Made by a program: the position numbers and the translations under genes. Below are positions 30,750 to 41,184 of a stretch of 64,000 nt of DNA, in pieces. The first letter of the stretch is position 1. The number at the start of each line of letters is the position of its first letter. Below the pieces are notes generated by a model that saw only the letters and a list, made by a program, of their open reading frames with translations, had not been told where the DNA came from and did no database searches. This DNA is from Gracilariopsis chorda (taxonomy: Eukaryota; Rhodophyta; Florideophyceae; Gracilariales; Gracilariaceae): positions 62,001 through 126,000 of the forward strand of contig NBIV01000086.1 in the NCBI GenBank assembly GCA_003194525.1, written 5' to 3'.

Positions 30750-33590
30750 TTGGCTTCAGTTAACCTTTTATTTTTGTATGTTCCTGGTGTTACTATTTTC
30801 AGTTTGGACGATGATCATCAGAGGCTACGATCAAGGGCTGTTGCGCAAATGACCACTTTGTCTCACGTCAATAATCCACAAAAGGCTCTTGGGCCTGTGA
30901 ATAACGCGATGTTTTCCGCTCTTACGCATGTGTTTCTTGCCAGTCACTACTCACGGCAGGGAAAGAAAGTGACCGACGTATGGAAACGATTGATTCGACT
31001 TATACAAGGCGTTCCCACTGCTGGGCCTGTGCGACCTATGGTGGACGCTATTTTTGCGTCTGACAGAGGGTACAACTCCAAAGTGACGGTGGACTACATC
31101 AACGAGAGAGTAGGGGCCACAGGAATTGGGACACACAAACGGAGCTTGGACTACCCCTTTGCGTTTGGGGATGGCCCCATACGCAAGAAGCATAAAGTTA
31201 GGGTTGTCAGCCAACGAGGCTGTCGGGCAATATATAGCGCACGTCGAAAGCCCGGTACCATAGCTGGAAGAAATGTTGAAGCCATCGTATATCGCGAGAG
31301 TTTGGGTAGTCGTATTGCAGCTTTGTATCATAACAATGACCGATTGTTTTCAGCCAACAGGTTCACATTGATTCCGAAGCCAGGTTATGAAACAACCAAG
31401 GGGGCAGTCGAAAGAGAAATCTTTCATTTCGTCTTTGACGACTCTGTTTCTAAAGCAACAGAATCTAGAAATTGTGAGTATGATGTCACGGACAGCTCTG
31501 CAAGGTTGAAAGTACGACAGGTCCTCTCCAATGTTGATGAAGTAACTTTGTTACAGTCTGAAGACCCCGGTTGGTTTCTTGGGAGAGCATTCCAGTTTAC
31601 GCCCAGAACATCTCAAGCCTTCATTCGAGCTCTATGTGAGGACTACGAGAACAACGTAGAAGCTTTATCATTCTTGGTGTGTGGAAAAGAGGTCGACTAC
31701 AGCCATGTATCGTTTCCGATCAGCGATACAGAGACTAAGGATTGCTTGGTATCGAAACTAATTTTACTATGCCACTCTCTGAATATAGAAACGAAGACAG
31801 TGCCCACTTCGGAACAGCAAGAACAGGCAATCAGTACAGTTTTGTCGGCCTCCGTTGAGACACTTCAAAACCGGACAAAGAATGACATTTTATCACTTCT
31901 CAGCTCCGTGGGACACAGACAATCGCAAGCGCTTCGCAAATCTCAACTGATAGAAAAGGTAATGTTGCTCAAATTGGAGGTACAGGCTGGTACAACTCAG
32001 CCTAACAGCACCTTATCGCACACACTCAGCCCATTACAACGGAAGGAAGCGAAGATGCAAAAGTTGCTGGAGGCTCTGTACCGCGTTTCACTGACGTCAT
32101 GGATAATGAAGCCTCTCGTGAGTACCCCAGGAATGAGAGAAGGGAGTTTCAATGAGTCTCAGGTGCTAAAAGCACTACCTTCTTTCTTTGCATGTAATGA
32201 TGTGAGCAATGGAAATAAACTCGAGATGTCGGAGGGTTCGCACGAAGAGGTAAAATATAAAATAGAGTATATTCGAACGACAGGACTGATTTCTTCTGGC
32301 AGAGATCCAATGGTTTCAGACAGTCCAGACGCCGTCCTGTGCTTTACTGAAAATGACGGAGAACAGCATGTTTGTGCAGTTGAGATCAAGACAATGACCT
32401 CGTTGAACACCATTGACGCTTCAAAACAACGAAAGCACGACCACTCTTCAGATTCTCATCTCATGAACGTTGGCCGAAACGAGGCGAGTACAAAACTCTT
32501 TCACGAGCTTGTTCCGTCTACGGAGTACCGAATTCAGTGTTTGCATCATGCAGTATCGCTGAGCCTTAAGCAGGTTATGTTTGTGCAGGCCAAAGGAAGC
32601 AACTTGGGGGTAGGAGGCGTAATCTATGCCACGATTGTGCATTTACATCACACATTAACAACAATATACAGTTATCTCCTAGCTGCTCTCCGAGTTGGGG
32701 TGTTTCCTTGGATTGGAAAGGACGCATCAAAAATTCCGAGCATGTACGATGATCTCTTACAGACCTCTCATGCCTCTGATCTGAATTCTTATGCTTCATA
32801 CTATAGTTTGAATCAGGCCTATCGTTCCCTTGCTCGCCGAAACAGCACGCTGCCTCCAGCGCAGATGATTCTACCAACAGCGTTTGTCTACTGGAACTAT
32901 TTGAAAGGAGTTGTGGATGAGTTCAGCCGAGCGATGACAACCATGTGCTACACTAACGTTGGTGAAAGTCCAATTGTCAGCATTATAGACCGTTTGTTAT
33001 GTGCACAAGTTCAAAATGGAGCTGTTGTGCATCGGCTGTCTTTGGCAAGACATAAACCTGTACTTCCTCCCCAATATGATGCAAACAGTTCCAAAGGGTA
33101 CAGAGAAATGAGAAAGATGTTTTCAAAATGTGCGTCATTTCCAGACTATGTACGACAGTTGGCAAAAGAGTATGTCGAAGTTCGAGAAGCTGAAAGCAGA
33201 TTCTTAAGCTGTTCAAGTAACAATGGCAGAGTTGCTTCCCAATCTGGCGTTCGATTTATCCCGTTCATCGTCGAGCCGCTCTACAGTCGTAATATTCTTG
33301 TGATGTACAACAGACTGCATGACAAACAACGAAGATTGGAAAACAAGGAACTGCACTTGAAGGTCAACGGGAAGCAAGCATATTGCTCACTGTGTTCTTA
33401 CAGTTGCACAATCACGAAGAACGGGAAGAAATTGCAAAAGAGAGGAGGAGCGCTGCAAAAGCAATGGTGTAGTCTTTGCAGACAAGCTCTTTGCACGAAA
33501 TGCTGGGACAAATGGCATACGGAGGAAGTTTTAGAACGCGCGAAAATTCCTGCAGATGAGCTGCAAAAGCTGCAAAGTCAGGAAGTATAA
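30750..33590 (+). CDS. piggyBac-like transposase with YqaJ-like nuclease signature
   Basis: The frame is 946 codons. The N-terminal part is DDE-like, with SLDDDHQRL (Asp 20-22, candidate first Asp), FASDRGYNS (Asp105, candidate second Asp), then GATGIGTHKRS, which recalls the GTxR segment after the second Asp in piggyBac. At residues 515-547 there is SDSPDAVLCF (Asp527) followed by CAVEIKTM (Glu545, Lys547). This is the PD-(D/E)XK pattern of YqaJ/lambda-exonuclease nucleases. The C-terminus has Cys879, 882, 886, 907, 910, 915, 918 and His923, like the piggyBac Cys-rich domain. The first in-frame ATG is used, but open frame extends slightly upstream, so the true N-terminus is probably in 29713-30459. 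The combined architecture is unusual. Confidence 0.6.
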   Translation: MASVNLLFLYVPGVTIFSLDDDHQRLRSRAVAQMTTLSHVNNPQKALGPVNNAMFSALTHVFLASHYSRQGKKVTDVWKRLIRLIQGVPTAGPVRPMVDAIFASDRGYNSKVTVDYINERVGATGIGTHKRSLDYPFAFGDGPIRKKHKVRVVSQRGCRAIYSARRKPGTIAGRNVEAIVYRESLGSRIAALYHNNDRLFSANRFTLIPKPGYETTKGAVEREIFHFVFDDSVSKATESRNCEYDVTDSSARLKVRQVLSNVDEVTLLQSEDPGWFLGRAFQFTPRTSQAFIRALCEDYENNVEALSFLVCGKEVDYSHVSFPISDTETKDCLVSKLILLCHSLNIETKTVPTSEQQEQAISTVLSASVETLQNRTKNDILSLLSSVGHRQSQALRKSQLIEKVMLLKLEVQAGTTQPNSTLSHTLSPLQRKEAKMQKLLEALYRVSLTSWIMKPLVSTPGMREGSFNESQVLKALPSFFACNDVSNGNKLEMSEGSHEEVKYKIEYIRTTGLISSGRDPMVSDSPDAVLCFTENDGEQHVCAVEIKTMTSLNTIDASKQRKHDHSSDSHLMNVGRNEASTKLFHELVPSTEYRIQCLHHAVSLSLKQVMFVQAKGSNLGVGGVIYATIVHLHHTLTTIYSYLLAALRVGVFPWIGKDASKIPSMYDDLLQTSHASDLNSYASYYSLNQAYRSLARRNSTLPPAQMILPTAFVYWNYLKGVVDEFSRAMTTMCYTNVGESPIVSIIDRLLCAQVQNGAVVHRLSLARHKPVLPPQYDANSSKGYREMRKMFSKCASFPDYVRQLAKEYVEVREAESRFLSCSSNNGRVASQSGVRFIPFIVEPLYSRNILVMYNRLHDKQRRLENKELHLKVNGKQAYCSLCSYSCTITKNGKKLQKRGGALQKQWCSLCRQALCTKCWDKWHTEEVLERAKIPADELQKLQSQEV

Positions 33591-33999
33591 TGCGTTGTAT
33601 GACGCTTACTGTTCGTGTGTTGGAAACCGTTTCCGCAATTTAGTGCATCACAGGTAAAGGTCAGGAAAAGACTTTGTAGTATGTGCAAAGCTGTTTTGCG
33701 TGCATTATCATCACTTATGTTTACGACTTACACGAGGTTGTGAACAAAAATGCTGACAAGCCGTGATATGCTCGGTGTTTGTGTATCAATAGTGTGCTTT
33801 TGTATAAGCTCTTTCAAATGAGAAGGTAGTGCGGAGAGACACTAACGCTTTTTAACATCAGTTATCTTTCGCTTTGATTGATTGAGAAAAATGTCGAGTG
33901 CGCAAAGGAGTATCTGCAGGAGATTAAAACGTTGGCAAGAAAGCCGCTGAGAAGGAGGAAGGCTCAAGTTAGGAAGAGAGCATCAAAACTATCGCTGCA

Positions 34000-34174
34000 A
34001 GATAGTGCTGGTGGGGATCACTGGGTGGCACTTGAGGTGACCTCTCCCCGGTGTCTGGGTGACGTTCACCTCTGGATGAGGCGAAATCTCCCAGACAGGG
34101 TGCAGTGCGACCTGTGCACCCGATTGCACCCCAAGAAAAGGGAGACGCAAATTTATCACCCTACGGGAACGGGG
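34000..34174 (-). repeat. Right terminal inverted repeat of piggyBac-like element
   Basis: This is the inverted copy of 29304-29478, ending ACGGGAACGGGG at 34174. It is immediately followed by TTA and the PIF/Harbinger element. Confidence 0.88.
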
Positions 34175-34229
34175 TTAGGGTTGGCCGCAAAGTATGAAAA
34201 CTCGTAGTAAACTCGTTGTTCATGTCACA

Positions 34230-35190
34230 AATTTGCGAACTCAGAAACAATCCACAGCGTGTTTTAAAGAACTATCATTCACACCGATATACGTCAGAAT
34301 GAAAGTATACGACGTGTTTTGCTTCCTTTTTACTCGCAACCTTGCTGTCGCTCGTTACCATCCTGCATGCGTGGAAGCATCTCACTGCACCTCTCTACTG
34401 CATCTCGCCGATGGTCCCGGCCACCTCATCCCTTCTCCACACAAAGCCAAATCACCACCGTACCGCTTTAGCTCGCCGCTGCATCTCGCGAACTCACATC
34501 TCCTCACCGTCCCGCCTTCCCTCGTCGCTGCGTCCAGCCAACTCACCACCCTGCAGCTCGTCGCAGAAACAAACTTCCCCTTGCTTTCACCCCGCCGCTG
34601 CATACAGCCAACGCTCCGCACCGCTGCTCGTGGCAAAATCAACACGCTACTTTTCTCAGTTCACGGTTGCATCCGGACACCTGGTCGACCCTTTCCGCTG
34701 CGCATCTCCTATATAGATTGTCACTGCACCTGCCACATTTACCTCTCTGCTCAGCACCGATCCTCAATCGTGCACCACCGCGCTGCTCAGGGCACAAGCA
34801 ACCCGGTGCAAGCTTCACCTCGCCACTGCATCCAGCCAACGCTCCTCGCCGCTGCTCGTGGAAACATCAACACTCCGCGGGCTTCAGTTCAATGTTGCAT
34901 CTGGACAGCTAGTCAGCCATTGCACCTGGCACATTTACCACTCTAATTCACCCCAGCTCTCAATCTTGCTACAACAACCTCGCTAGCACATAACTACACC
35001 ACATCAGCTCCAGCAATCTACATTTGATGCCTGTGCCTCAAACGTCCTCAAGGACCCCTCTGTACACGTACGCTATCCTGCCCTTCATCTCGAGGCCCCA
35101 CCAGAGTTGTGAACTGAACCAAAACACCACCACCGCAACATAGACATAGAGGAGGAGGAGGAATATGTTTCATGCGCTACGTCTGTTGCC
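34230..35190. other. C-rich, weakly repetitive leader of the PIF element
   Basis: This is about 0.9 kb of pyrimidine-rich sequence with recurring CGCTGCATC- and CTCACC-like words. A 250-codon frame here has the composition of translated repeat and no motif. It probably contains the promoter and leader of the transposase gene. A short A/G run (GAGGAGGAGGAG) lies at 35150-35161. Confidence 0.4.
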
Positions 35191-35199
35191 GGGCACGCA

Positions 35200-36279
35200 T
35201 TGTTACTATACCAAGGTTGTGTGTCTACAGTACAAGCTTGTGCAGTTGTATTGTCTGAGCTAGATGACAACAACTATGACGGCGATTTCTCAGTTAGTCC
35301 CCTCAATCCGAAGATATCGAGACTTAATAATCTCATTCAAGGACACCTGTCGCTGTTTAAGACTAATGCAGGGCTCTATCCCGCAGAGTTTGAAGCCTTG
35401 TGTGCAGTTGTTTGCCCAATATTTATTCAACGGGCAAGACATACCAACAATGTGCCTGGTCTGGCTGGTAGACCCTCAAAACTAATGCCCAGTGAACGCC
35501 TTTTATGTTGCATTATGTATCTGCGAGGAAGAAATGGCGTGAGAGATGAAGCCTCGTATTGGAACTATAGTCGTACATCATTGAGGGATGATGCAATGTT
35601 CGTTTGTGGCATAATTAACGAATCTATGGCATCAGAGATCAGTTGGCCAACCGCTGCTGAAAGACAGCAGCAACGAAGCAGGATACCCCTCTTTCCGGGA
35701 TGTGTTGGATTTGTAGACGGGACACTTTGTCGCATACTGCGACCACATGAACGACACCACAGGGCTTGTTTTAATGATAGGAAGAAGATGTACTGTTTCA
35801 ATAGTGCTGTAGTGATAGATCATGACGGTATGTTTATTTATATAGCGCCCGGATATGCTGGTTCTTATCATGATGTGACTATACTCAGAGACACGGGGTT
35901 AAGTCAAAATAGGCAAGAGCATTTCGCAGATCATGACTCCCCACATCTTGTAGAGTATTTTCTTGGTGATCCCTGGTATCTTGGCCTGGATCACTTCATC
36001 TTACGGCGTATGGATGCCAGGGAGCTGGCAAATGTAGACGAAGACCCAGTAATACGAGCCTTTAACAAACTACATGCGGGATATCGCGTGATAGTGGAGT
36101 GGGGAATCGGTGGTCTCAAACAACTCTTTAGGCACTTTTTGGATACATGCCCTAATAAACGAAGTGCCTTCTCCCATATGTTTACCAGTGCTGCAATCCT
36201 GACCACCTTTCTACACAGAAGGAGAAGCTTTTCAAGTAACGTTCAGGACAGTGACAGAAACGGTGAGTGGGGCGCTTAA
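35200..36279 (+). CDS. PIF/Harbinger transposase (DDE_Tnp_4 type)
   Basis: The frame is 359 codons. The catalytic triad is visible: FVDGT (Asp173), GDPWYLGLDHF (Asp257) and IVEWGIGGLK (Glu300). Family blocks GSYHDVTILRD (about residues 227-237) and a C-terminal AAILTTFLHRRR are also present. A helix-turn-helix-like segment with RPSKLMPSERLL lies near residue 90-100. The length is normal for the family and there are no internal stops, so it may still be active. It would cut and paste the element at TTA sites together with the accessory protein encoded tail-to-tail on the other strand; the two stops overlap by 4 bp. Confidence 0.88.
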   Translation: MLLYQGCVSTVQACAVVLSELDDNNYDGDFSVSPLNPKISRLNNLIQGHLSLFKTNAGLYPAEFEALCAVVCPIFIQRARHTNNVPGLAGRPSKLMPSERLLCCIMYLRGRNGVRDEASYWNYSRTSLRDDAMFVCGIINESMASEISWPTAAERQQQRSRIPLFPGCVGFVDGTLCRILRPHERHHRACFNDRKKMYCFNSAVVIDHDGMFIYIAPGYAGSYHDVTILRDTGLSQNRQEHFADHDSPHLVEYFLGDPWYLGLDHFILRRMDARELANVDEDPVIRAFNKLHAGYRVIVEWGIGGLKQLFRHFLDTCPNKRSAFSHMFTSAAILTTFLHRRRSFSSNVQDSDRNGEWGA

Positions 36280-37224
36280 AGTTCCGCTATGACCTTCACA
36301 CGCTCTGTGAATTCAACCTCAGAGATGATACCCTGTTCACGAAGTAAAATCAATCGCTTGATATGTCTATCTATCTCCTGGCTCTGCAAAGATTTCAGTT
36401 GCTCTTCCCGCAGCGTTTGCCTGCTAACAACGTCGTTTTCTTGCACCTTTGTTTGCTTTTCTACTGCTCGGCACAAATTGTCTGACTTCTCCTCAACCAC
36501 TGTAACCATAGATGAGATCGCAGTCACCGTGTCCTTCAAGAGCTTCTTTTTAGACAGGTTTGCTAGAACTGTTTTCTTCCACCTGCGTTTTTTCCTCGGG
36601 CACAAGGTCTATCACAGACTCCGAACCCGCATCGTCCGACTTCCTAGTGCTTTGAGAGATTAAAGACTGGCAAAAATCCCCCATTTTTTTCTTGTTGTTA
36701 GTATCCGACTCCTTCAAATTTTGCGTAAGGTCATCATTTTGCAAAGCACATAGCTGCCCCGGTCCATCACATACTCCAGTTTGTACGTCATCTAGAGCAC
36801 TGCGCAGAGCGTTTTGCAGTGTACGTTCTTGTGGCACATCTTTGTCGAATTGAACTCCTGCAATCTCATATTTCGCTTTACCGTCATCCAAGTAGTTCTT
36901 ATATACCACCTTCCACACAGCTGCTGGGACCCGTTGTTGAACCGCTTGCTTTCTCTTTCTGCAATATGCAGTAAAGTGCATTCCGTAGCTACTTGTCATG
37001 CACGCAAGGGCATCAGCACCGACTACATTACGGCGTTCGTGTATTTTGCAGCTGCTTCGCGGAAGCGAAGATCGCTCTTGTGCTTCCGCCCAATTCTCAG
37101 ACTGCACCACACGTGCACCAGACGCCATCAGTGCATTAACGCAGCTTGTCTCTCCAGGTTGTGATACAGGTGCCGGAATTACCGTTTGTATGGGAGATTG
37201 CAACTGCTCTGATGCGCTAGTCAC
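36276..37224 (-). pseudogene. PIF/Harbinger second protein, frame-changed
   Basis: Two overlapping frames, 37224-36550 (224 codons) and 36605-36276 (109 codons), read as one protein if a one-step frame change or an intron occurs between 36550 and 36605. The first part has a basic stretch (CRKRKQAVQQR). The second is Lys-rich and then helical, with heptad-like Leu/Ile/Val (DTVTAISSMVTVVEEK and LREEQLKSL). Harbinger elements usually encode a Myb/SANT-like DNA-binding partner that brings the transposase to the ends. I see no clear SANT motif, so the identification rests on position. Confidence 0.45.
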
Positions 37225-37550
37225 CCCAACCCCTTCATCCCCTTCCGAGATAGAAAACTATTGCGGCTCGCTGCCCGTAGACTGGGCTTCTAAGCTGTTT
37301 CAGCGGCGCGGGTGGACGTGCGTTGAAAGCTGGGTTGGCGACAGGAAGCAAGTACACATGTTTCCGTACGGAGTCACAGTCGAGACACGCCGTCGTTGTG
37401 CAGAACGACAACGTTTCTCTGACTGTGAGGCATGTTGCAGTCAGTATGGGCGGAAACTTGCAGCCGACCAGAGAAACATGTTTTAATTTGCGGCCAACAC
37501 ATTGACGCGAAGTAGATATACAAAACTAACAAACTTTCCGGCCAACCTTA

Positions 37551-38854
37551 CTAAAATGAAATTTTTTCCCCTGTCTCGAAGTATGCAACTGTGCGACTAG
37601 TCTTATCCATCATCGCTGACCAACGATTGGAGTTCATTTGCTTGGATATCAAACCTGCTTTCCTGTACGGGCGTGTTGATGAGGAGGTACACATGCAAAA
37701 TAGTCCCGGTTGTGAGGAACGAGAACGAGAGTGGGATGTGTGCAGGCTCAAGCGTGCTAGTTATAGATTGAAGCATGCATCAAGAGCTTTCCGGAAATTC
37801 ACTGATTCCATCTTGCTCGAGTTTGGCTTCCAGTGCTGTCACAAAGATCCAGCACTTTCTTTCATTCGCCGTGCTTCTTACTTCTTGATATTAATCCTTT
37901 GTGTTGATGATGTGCTGGTGGCCTTTGACGAAGTGGCGGTTTTGCAGAAGATGGTATCTTTCCTTGAGAATCATATCGATCTTCCAGAGGAAAAGAACGA
38001 TGGTAAGTTCTTCGGAATGAAAGTGGTTAGAAGCGAGAAGGATACACTGAAGGTGTACAACACGAGCATGGTTGGTCATCTCTGGCGCCAGTTTGACACG
38101 GAAGGATTTGGAACAATAAAGACTCCCATGATGCCTCACTGCGCGCTGAGCTCAATCACATACGAGAATGAAGACCACTATCCATTCAAAAAGCTTATCG
38201 TTGCACTGATATATCTTTCCAACACCTGCCTATCGAATATTTCCTTTGCCGTCAGCTATCTGACTCGCTCTATGGAGAGGTTCACTACCCAACATATGCA
38301 GGCAGCAAAGAGTGTTTCGAATTCTATGAAAAGAACCCAGAATATTGTGTTGGTGTTTTCAAATCACGAAAGCAAAAGTGTTTGGGTTCTCAGATTCTGC
38401 TTTTGCGGGCGATATAGTTGACCGCAAGTTTACCGGTGGTTTCTCTTTCATTAACTCAAATGCAGCTGTGAGCTGGAGATCCTAGAAGCAAATCCTTGGC
38501 GCTAAATATACCATTGAGGCCAAATATATCTCAATCTCTTATGCAGTTTGAGAAGCTCTTTGGCTGGTATCGATCATGAGTGAACTTGGTTTGTGGAAGA
38601 GGAAAAACATGGTTATTGATTGTGACAATCAAGACCCAATTCGTCTGATCAGTAATACGACGTGCAGTGAGCGTACAAAACATATTTCAGTAGGCTTTCA
38701 CTTTCTTCGTGCTCATCTTGAACGTCGGGATGTTATTCTGGAGTATGCTGAGACAAATTCAATGACTGCAGATGTTCTGACAAAGCCATTGAACCCCGGA
38801 ATACACAAAAATTGTTGCAAGGACATGGAACCTTATATTGACCAGAGGATATAG
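37551..38854 (+). pseudogene. Copia RT (main part) and RNase H
   Basis: This resumes the copia frame with EIFSPVSKYATVRLVLSII, then DIKPAFLYGRVDEEVHM. The catalytic box reads CVDDVLV (37900-37920). RNase H follows: AFAGDIVDRKFTGGFSF, NAAVSW, EAKYISISYAV, then CDNQDPIRL, RTKHISVGFHF and MTADVLTKPL. Stops occur near 38420, 38485 and 38550. The element cannot encode an active polymerase. Confidence 0.85.
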
Positions 38855-39940
38855 AATGCGTAGAACTGATCTTGACATTGAATTATTTCCGTCAGTATTT
38901 ACATTCTATACTTGCCGTTTACTAGTTTACAGATAGCAAATCCTCAGCAAACTATGATGATGCTTGATAGATATCCACGTGATGATGGAGGTGGCATACT
39001 TGACGCTTATCAGGTACATATCTAACGCACATTTTCAATGTCCATGTGATGCGCTCTTGGTGCATTATAAATGCCCCATAGATAAGCGTAAAACATACCG
39101 ATATGCATATATTGTATGCGCACATGATATGAGAAAGATGTGCAATATTATATCCCACGGACGTTCACTTTTCAGGCGGATCCGAAAGCAATTTTTGAGA
39201 TTTCCAAGAAGTGTCTATCGGACATAATATTGCAAAGGTAAAAGAAATGTAATACCAGTCTTTCCATGCATCTCTGAGAAATCTATTGTGGTACATGTAA
39301 GTATCCAGAAACTCTGTCGGTAAGCAATCGTGCATCAATATATTTTACAAGAGTCACGTTGAATTGTTCGGTTGATTAATAGTATCTAGTAGATATTTTG
39401 TGCAAGTCTAAAGTTCATAAAGTTCTATATAAAAGTTAGTCTGATGCTCCATTACAAAAGCATTGATCAAGCTCATCGTTCGATTTTAACAAAAGAGAAG
39501 CAGAATATTTTACTTCTTTGAGCTTCAAGCGTGTTAGAATCAAGAAAAAAGTAAGGATGAAGATATTGAAAAGACTGCTTATAGAACATGATATGGGCAA
39601 TTTGAGTACTTATTTCTACCACTTTGACTAACTGGGCCACCAACTTGTTATCAATTTTTAAGGGATATATTTCTTAGCGCATATGTGGACAATTTTGCCA
39701 TGGTATAATTAGATGAACATTTGGTACACGGCAAAAGAAACATCTCGTGCATATGGAAACCCTACTTGGCGTATTACTAACGTATCTACGCTACGGAAGA
39801 CGATCTAAATGTACCTTTAGGAAAAAGAGCTATAACACTTATGACATATAAAATACACCAAAGGCCTTAAATCCAATTCAGAAAGGACGGAGCAATAAAG
39901 CAATGCTAAATTTCACCCCCGTGAAAGAGGAACAAAGCGT
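38855..39940. other. AT-rich stretch without recognisable genes
   Basis: Only short, motif-free open frames are seen. Any 3' LTR of the copia element would fall here, but with no second copy in the window it cannot be delimited. Confidence 0.5.
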
Positions 39941-39950
39941 CTTAGCAACA

Positions 39951-40240
39951 GGCAGTTATTAGCGCAAGTTGTTGAAAAGCTTTGCAAAAGCATTAAAGCG
40001 TATAAGTGAATTGGTCAAAAGAGAAGCTTCATTCACATGGTCACAGCAACAGGATAATGTTTTCAACCAAACAAAGACCATACTACGGCATTGTGTTAGA
40101 GTCGTTGTACCAATGCACAAATACTATACATTGACAGTGAAAATGCTATGAGAAGCAAAATATATGCTTTGCTATCTCAAAATGATACGAAAGAACTAAA
40201 CGCAGTAGACTCTGTAAAAAAATGCGTTGTGAATACCGTC
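39951..40240 (+). pseudogene. Old gypsy RT/RNase H junction fragment
   Basis: About 60 codons read RKLLKSFAKALKRISELVK, then EASFTWSQQQDNVFNQ and ILRHCVRVV. This is the connection between RT thumb and RNase H in Ty3/gypsy pol. A stop precedes it and others follow. The start of the next gypsy LTR at 40250 cuts it off. It comes from a third, older gypsy element. Confidence 0.6.
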
Positions 40241-40249
40241 TGGACAAAG

Positions 40250-41184
40250 TGGATCATGAATGATTCTGTACCAATGTGGCATCAGTTAACCTCAAGTACG
40301 AACAAATGCTTGGAAAGTTTGGGTGAAATATGACTTGGAACTTTTTAGTAAAATTTGATATGAGTTTCATGTGGTATTAGTGGGACCTTCATGAGCGATT
40401 TCTATAAAATTTGAAGAAGAGGGACGCGTAATCAGCGTAAAGACCTTATTCATGGCTGGCAAGAATCAAAAGTTGTTTTCCGCCCTGGTTAGCCATGCTG
40501 CTCACGAACACAAACGTATGGACCTTACGTATGGCACACTACAGTAGTTGTATGCCTAGTTTTGTTATTACTCCATAGTACTTACCAGAGGACGGGTCCG
40601 CAGTTTAAGCTAGAAATATAGTTAAACCATGGCTCAAATCAGAGGTTATTGTCTGCACAAAATGACAAACTTCTTTCTAGAGTTTCCCCGCATTCTGATC
40701 GTTATAATCACCCAAATAGTATCAACAAGGACCACTGATCTTCTTATCCCGTGAGTGCCTAGTGTTTCATGTTTTTACAGTATTGGTTACGTTTATTTGT
40801 TGGAAAAGATAGCCATTTGACTCAGTATTGACTTTTCCCGTGCATGCTGAATAAGCAACATCCCCCTCGCTGGGTTGGGTCTCTTCTGGCTTTCCCCACG
40901 ACCCGCCGGTTTGAACCCTTGTCCTTGGTACTTTGCCCCTTTTTTGTTTTTTTCTCTTTGGATTCTGCGTAAACTGGAATGCCACTTACTTGCACCTGTG
41001 TGCTACATGTACCAGCTGGTAGCCCAGTTCTTGGTAAGACCTCCGTCAGTTAACTCGAGAAGCACCTCGGGTCTACACACGAACTTCGTGGGGTACGGAG
41101 GGCTATGTTGCGGTGTTTAAATCGTAAGAGAGCAAGGCTACGAAAAACTTGGGAGGATCACCATCCTAGAAATATTGCCCCACA
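40250..41184 (+). repeat. 5' LTR of older gypsy element
   Basis: This aligns with 58101-59012 throughout. Shared stretches include TCATGAATGATTC at the start, ATGGCTGGCA, GGCACACTAC, TGAATAAGCAACA and AAGAGAGCAAGG near the end. A possible primer-binding site starting TGGTATC, as in initiator-Met-type sites, follows at 41187. The edges are approximate. Confidence 0.7.

Larger units (their letters stand above)
29303..34174 (+). mobile_element. piggyBac-like DNA transposon with 175-bp TIRs
   Basis: Terminal inverted repeats CCCCGTTCCCGTAGG lie at 29304 and, inverted, at the 34174 end. The flanking bases read TTAG on the left and TTA on the right, like the TTAA-type sites of piggyBac, though the last base is confounded by the PIF element next door. 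Inside are an N-terminal frame (29713-30459) and a long frame (30750-33590) that together look like one transposase gene. It is inserted in copia RT. Confidence 0.75.
34178..37547 (+). mobile_element. PIF/Harbinger transposon with TTA target duplication
   Basis: Short inverted ends read GGTTGGCCGCAAAG on the left and, reverse-complemented, GGTTGGCCGGAAAG on the right. They are flanked by TTA at 34175-34177 and 37548-37550, the 3-bp site typical of PIF/Harbinger. The left end has one extra G. The element has the usual two-gene plan: a DDE transposase (35200-36279) and a second, oppositely directed protein (36276-37224). It inserted directly at the right end of the piggyBac-like element. Confidence 0.85.
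28326..38854 (+). mobile_element. Ty1/copia-type retrotransposon, split by three later insertions
   Basis: Copia pol pieces lie at 28326-28712, 29032-29302 and 37551-38854. They are separated by a SINE-like insert, a piggyBac-like element and a PIF/Harbinger element. Removing the SINE-like insert with one target copy rejoins the frame exactly. Removing the other two (29303-37550) rejoins it with one extra codon. No LTRs could be identified, and the left side ends at the arm of the large inverted repeat, so the element is truncated there. Confidence 0.8.

Noticed and set aside
34194-34946. 250-codon frame in the PIF leader
   Set aside because: The composition reflects a C/T-rich repetitive stretch; it has no motif, and overlapping frames are equally open.
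36998-37486. 162-codon plus-strand frame opposite the PIF second protein
   Set aside because: It mostly overlaps the antisense of the better-supported minus-strand frame and has no recognisable domain.
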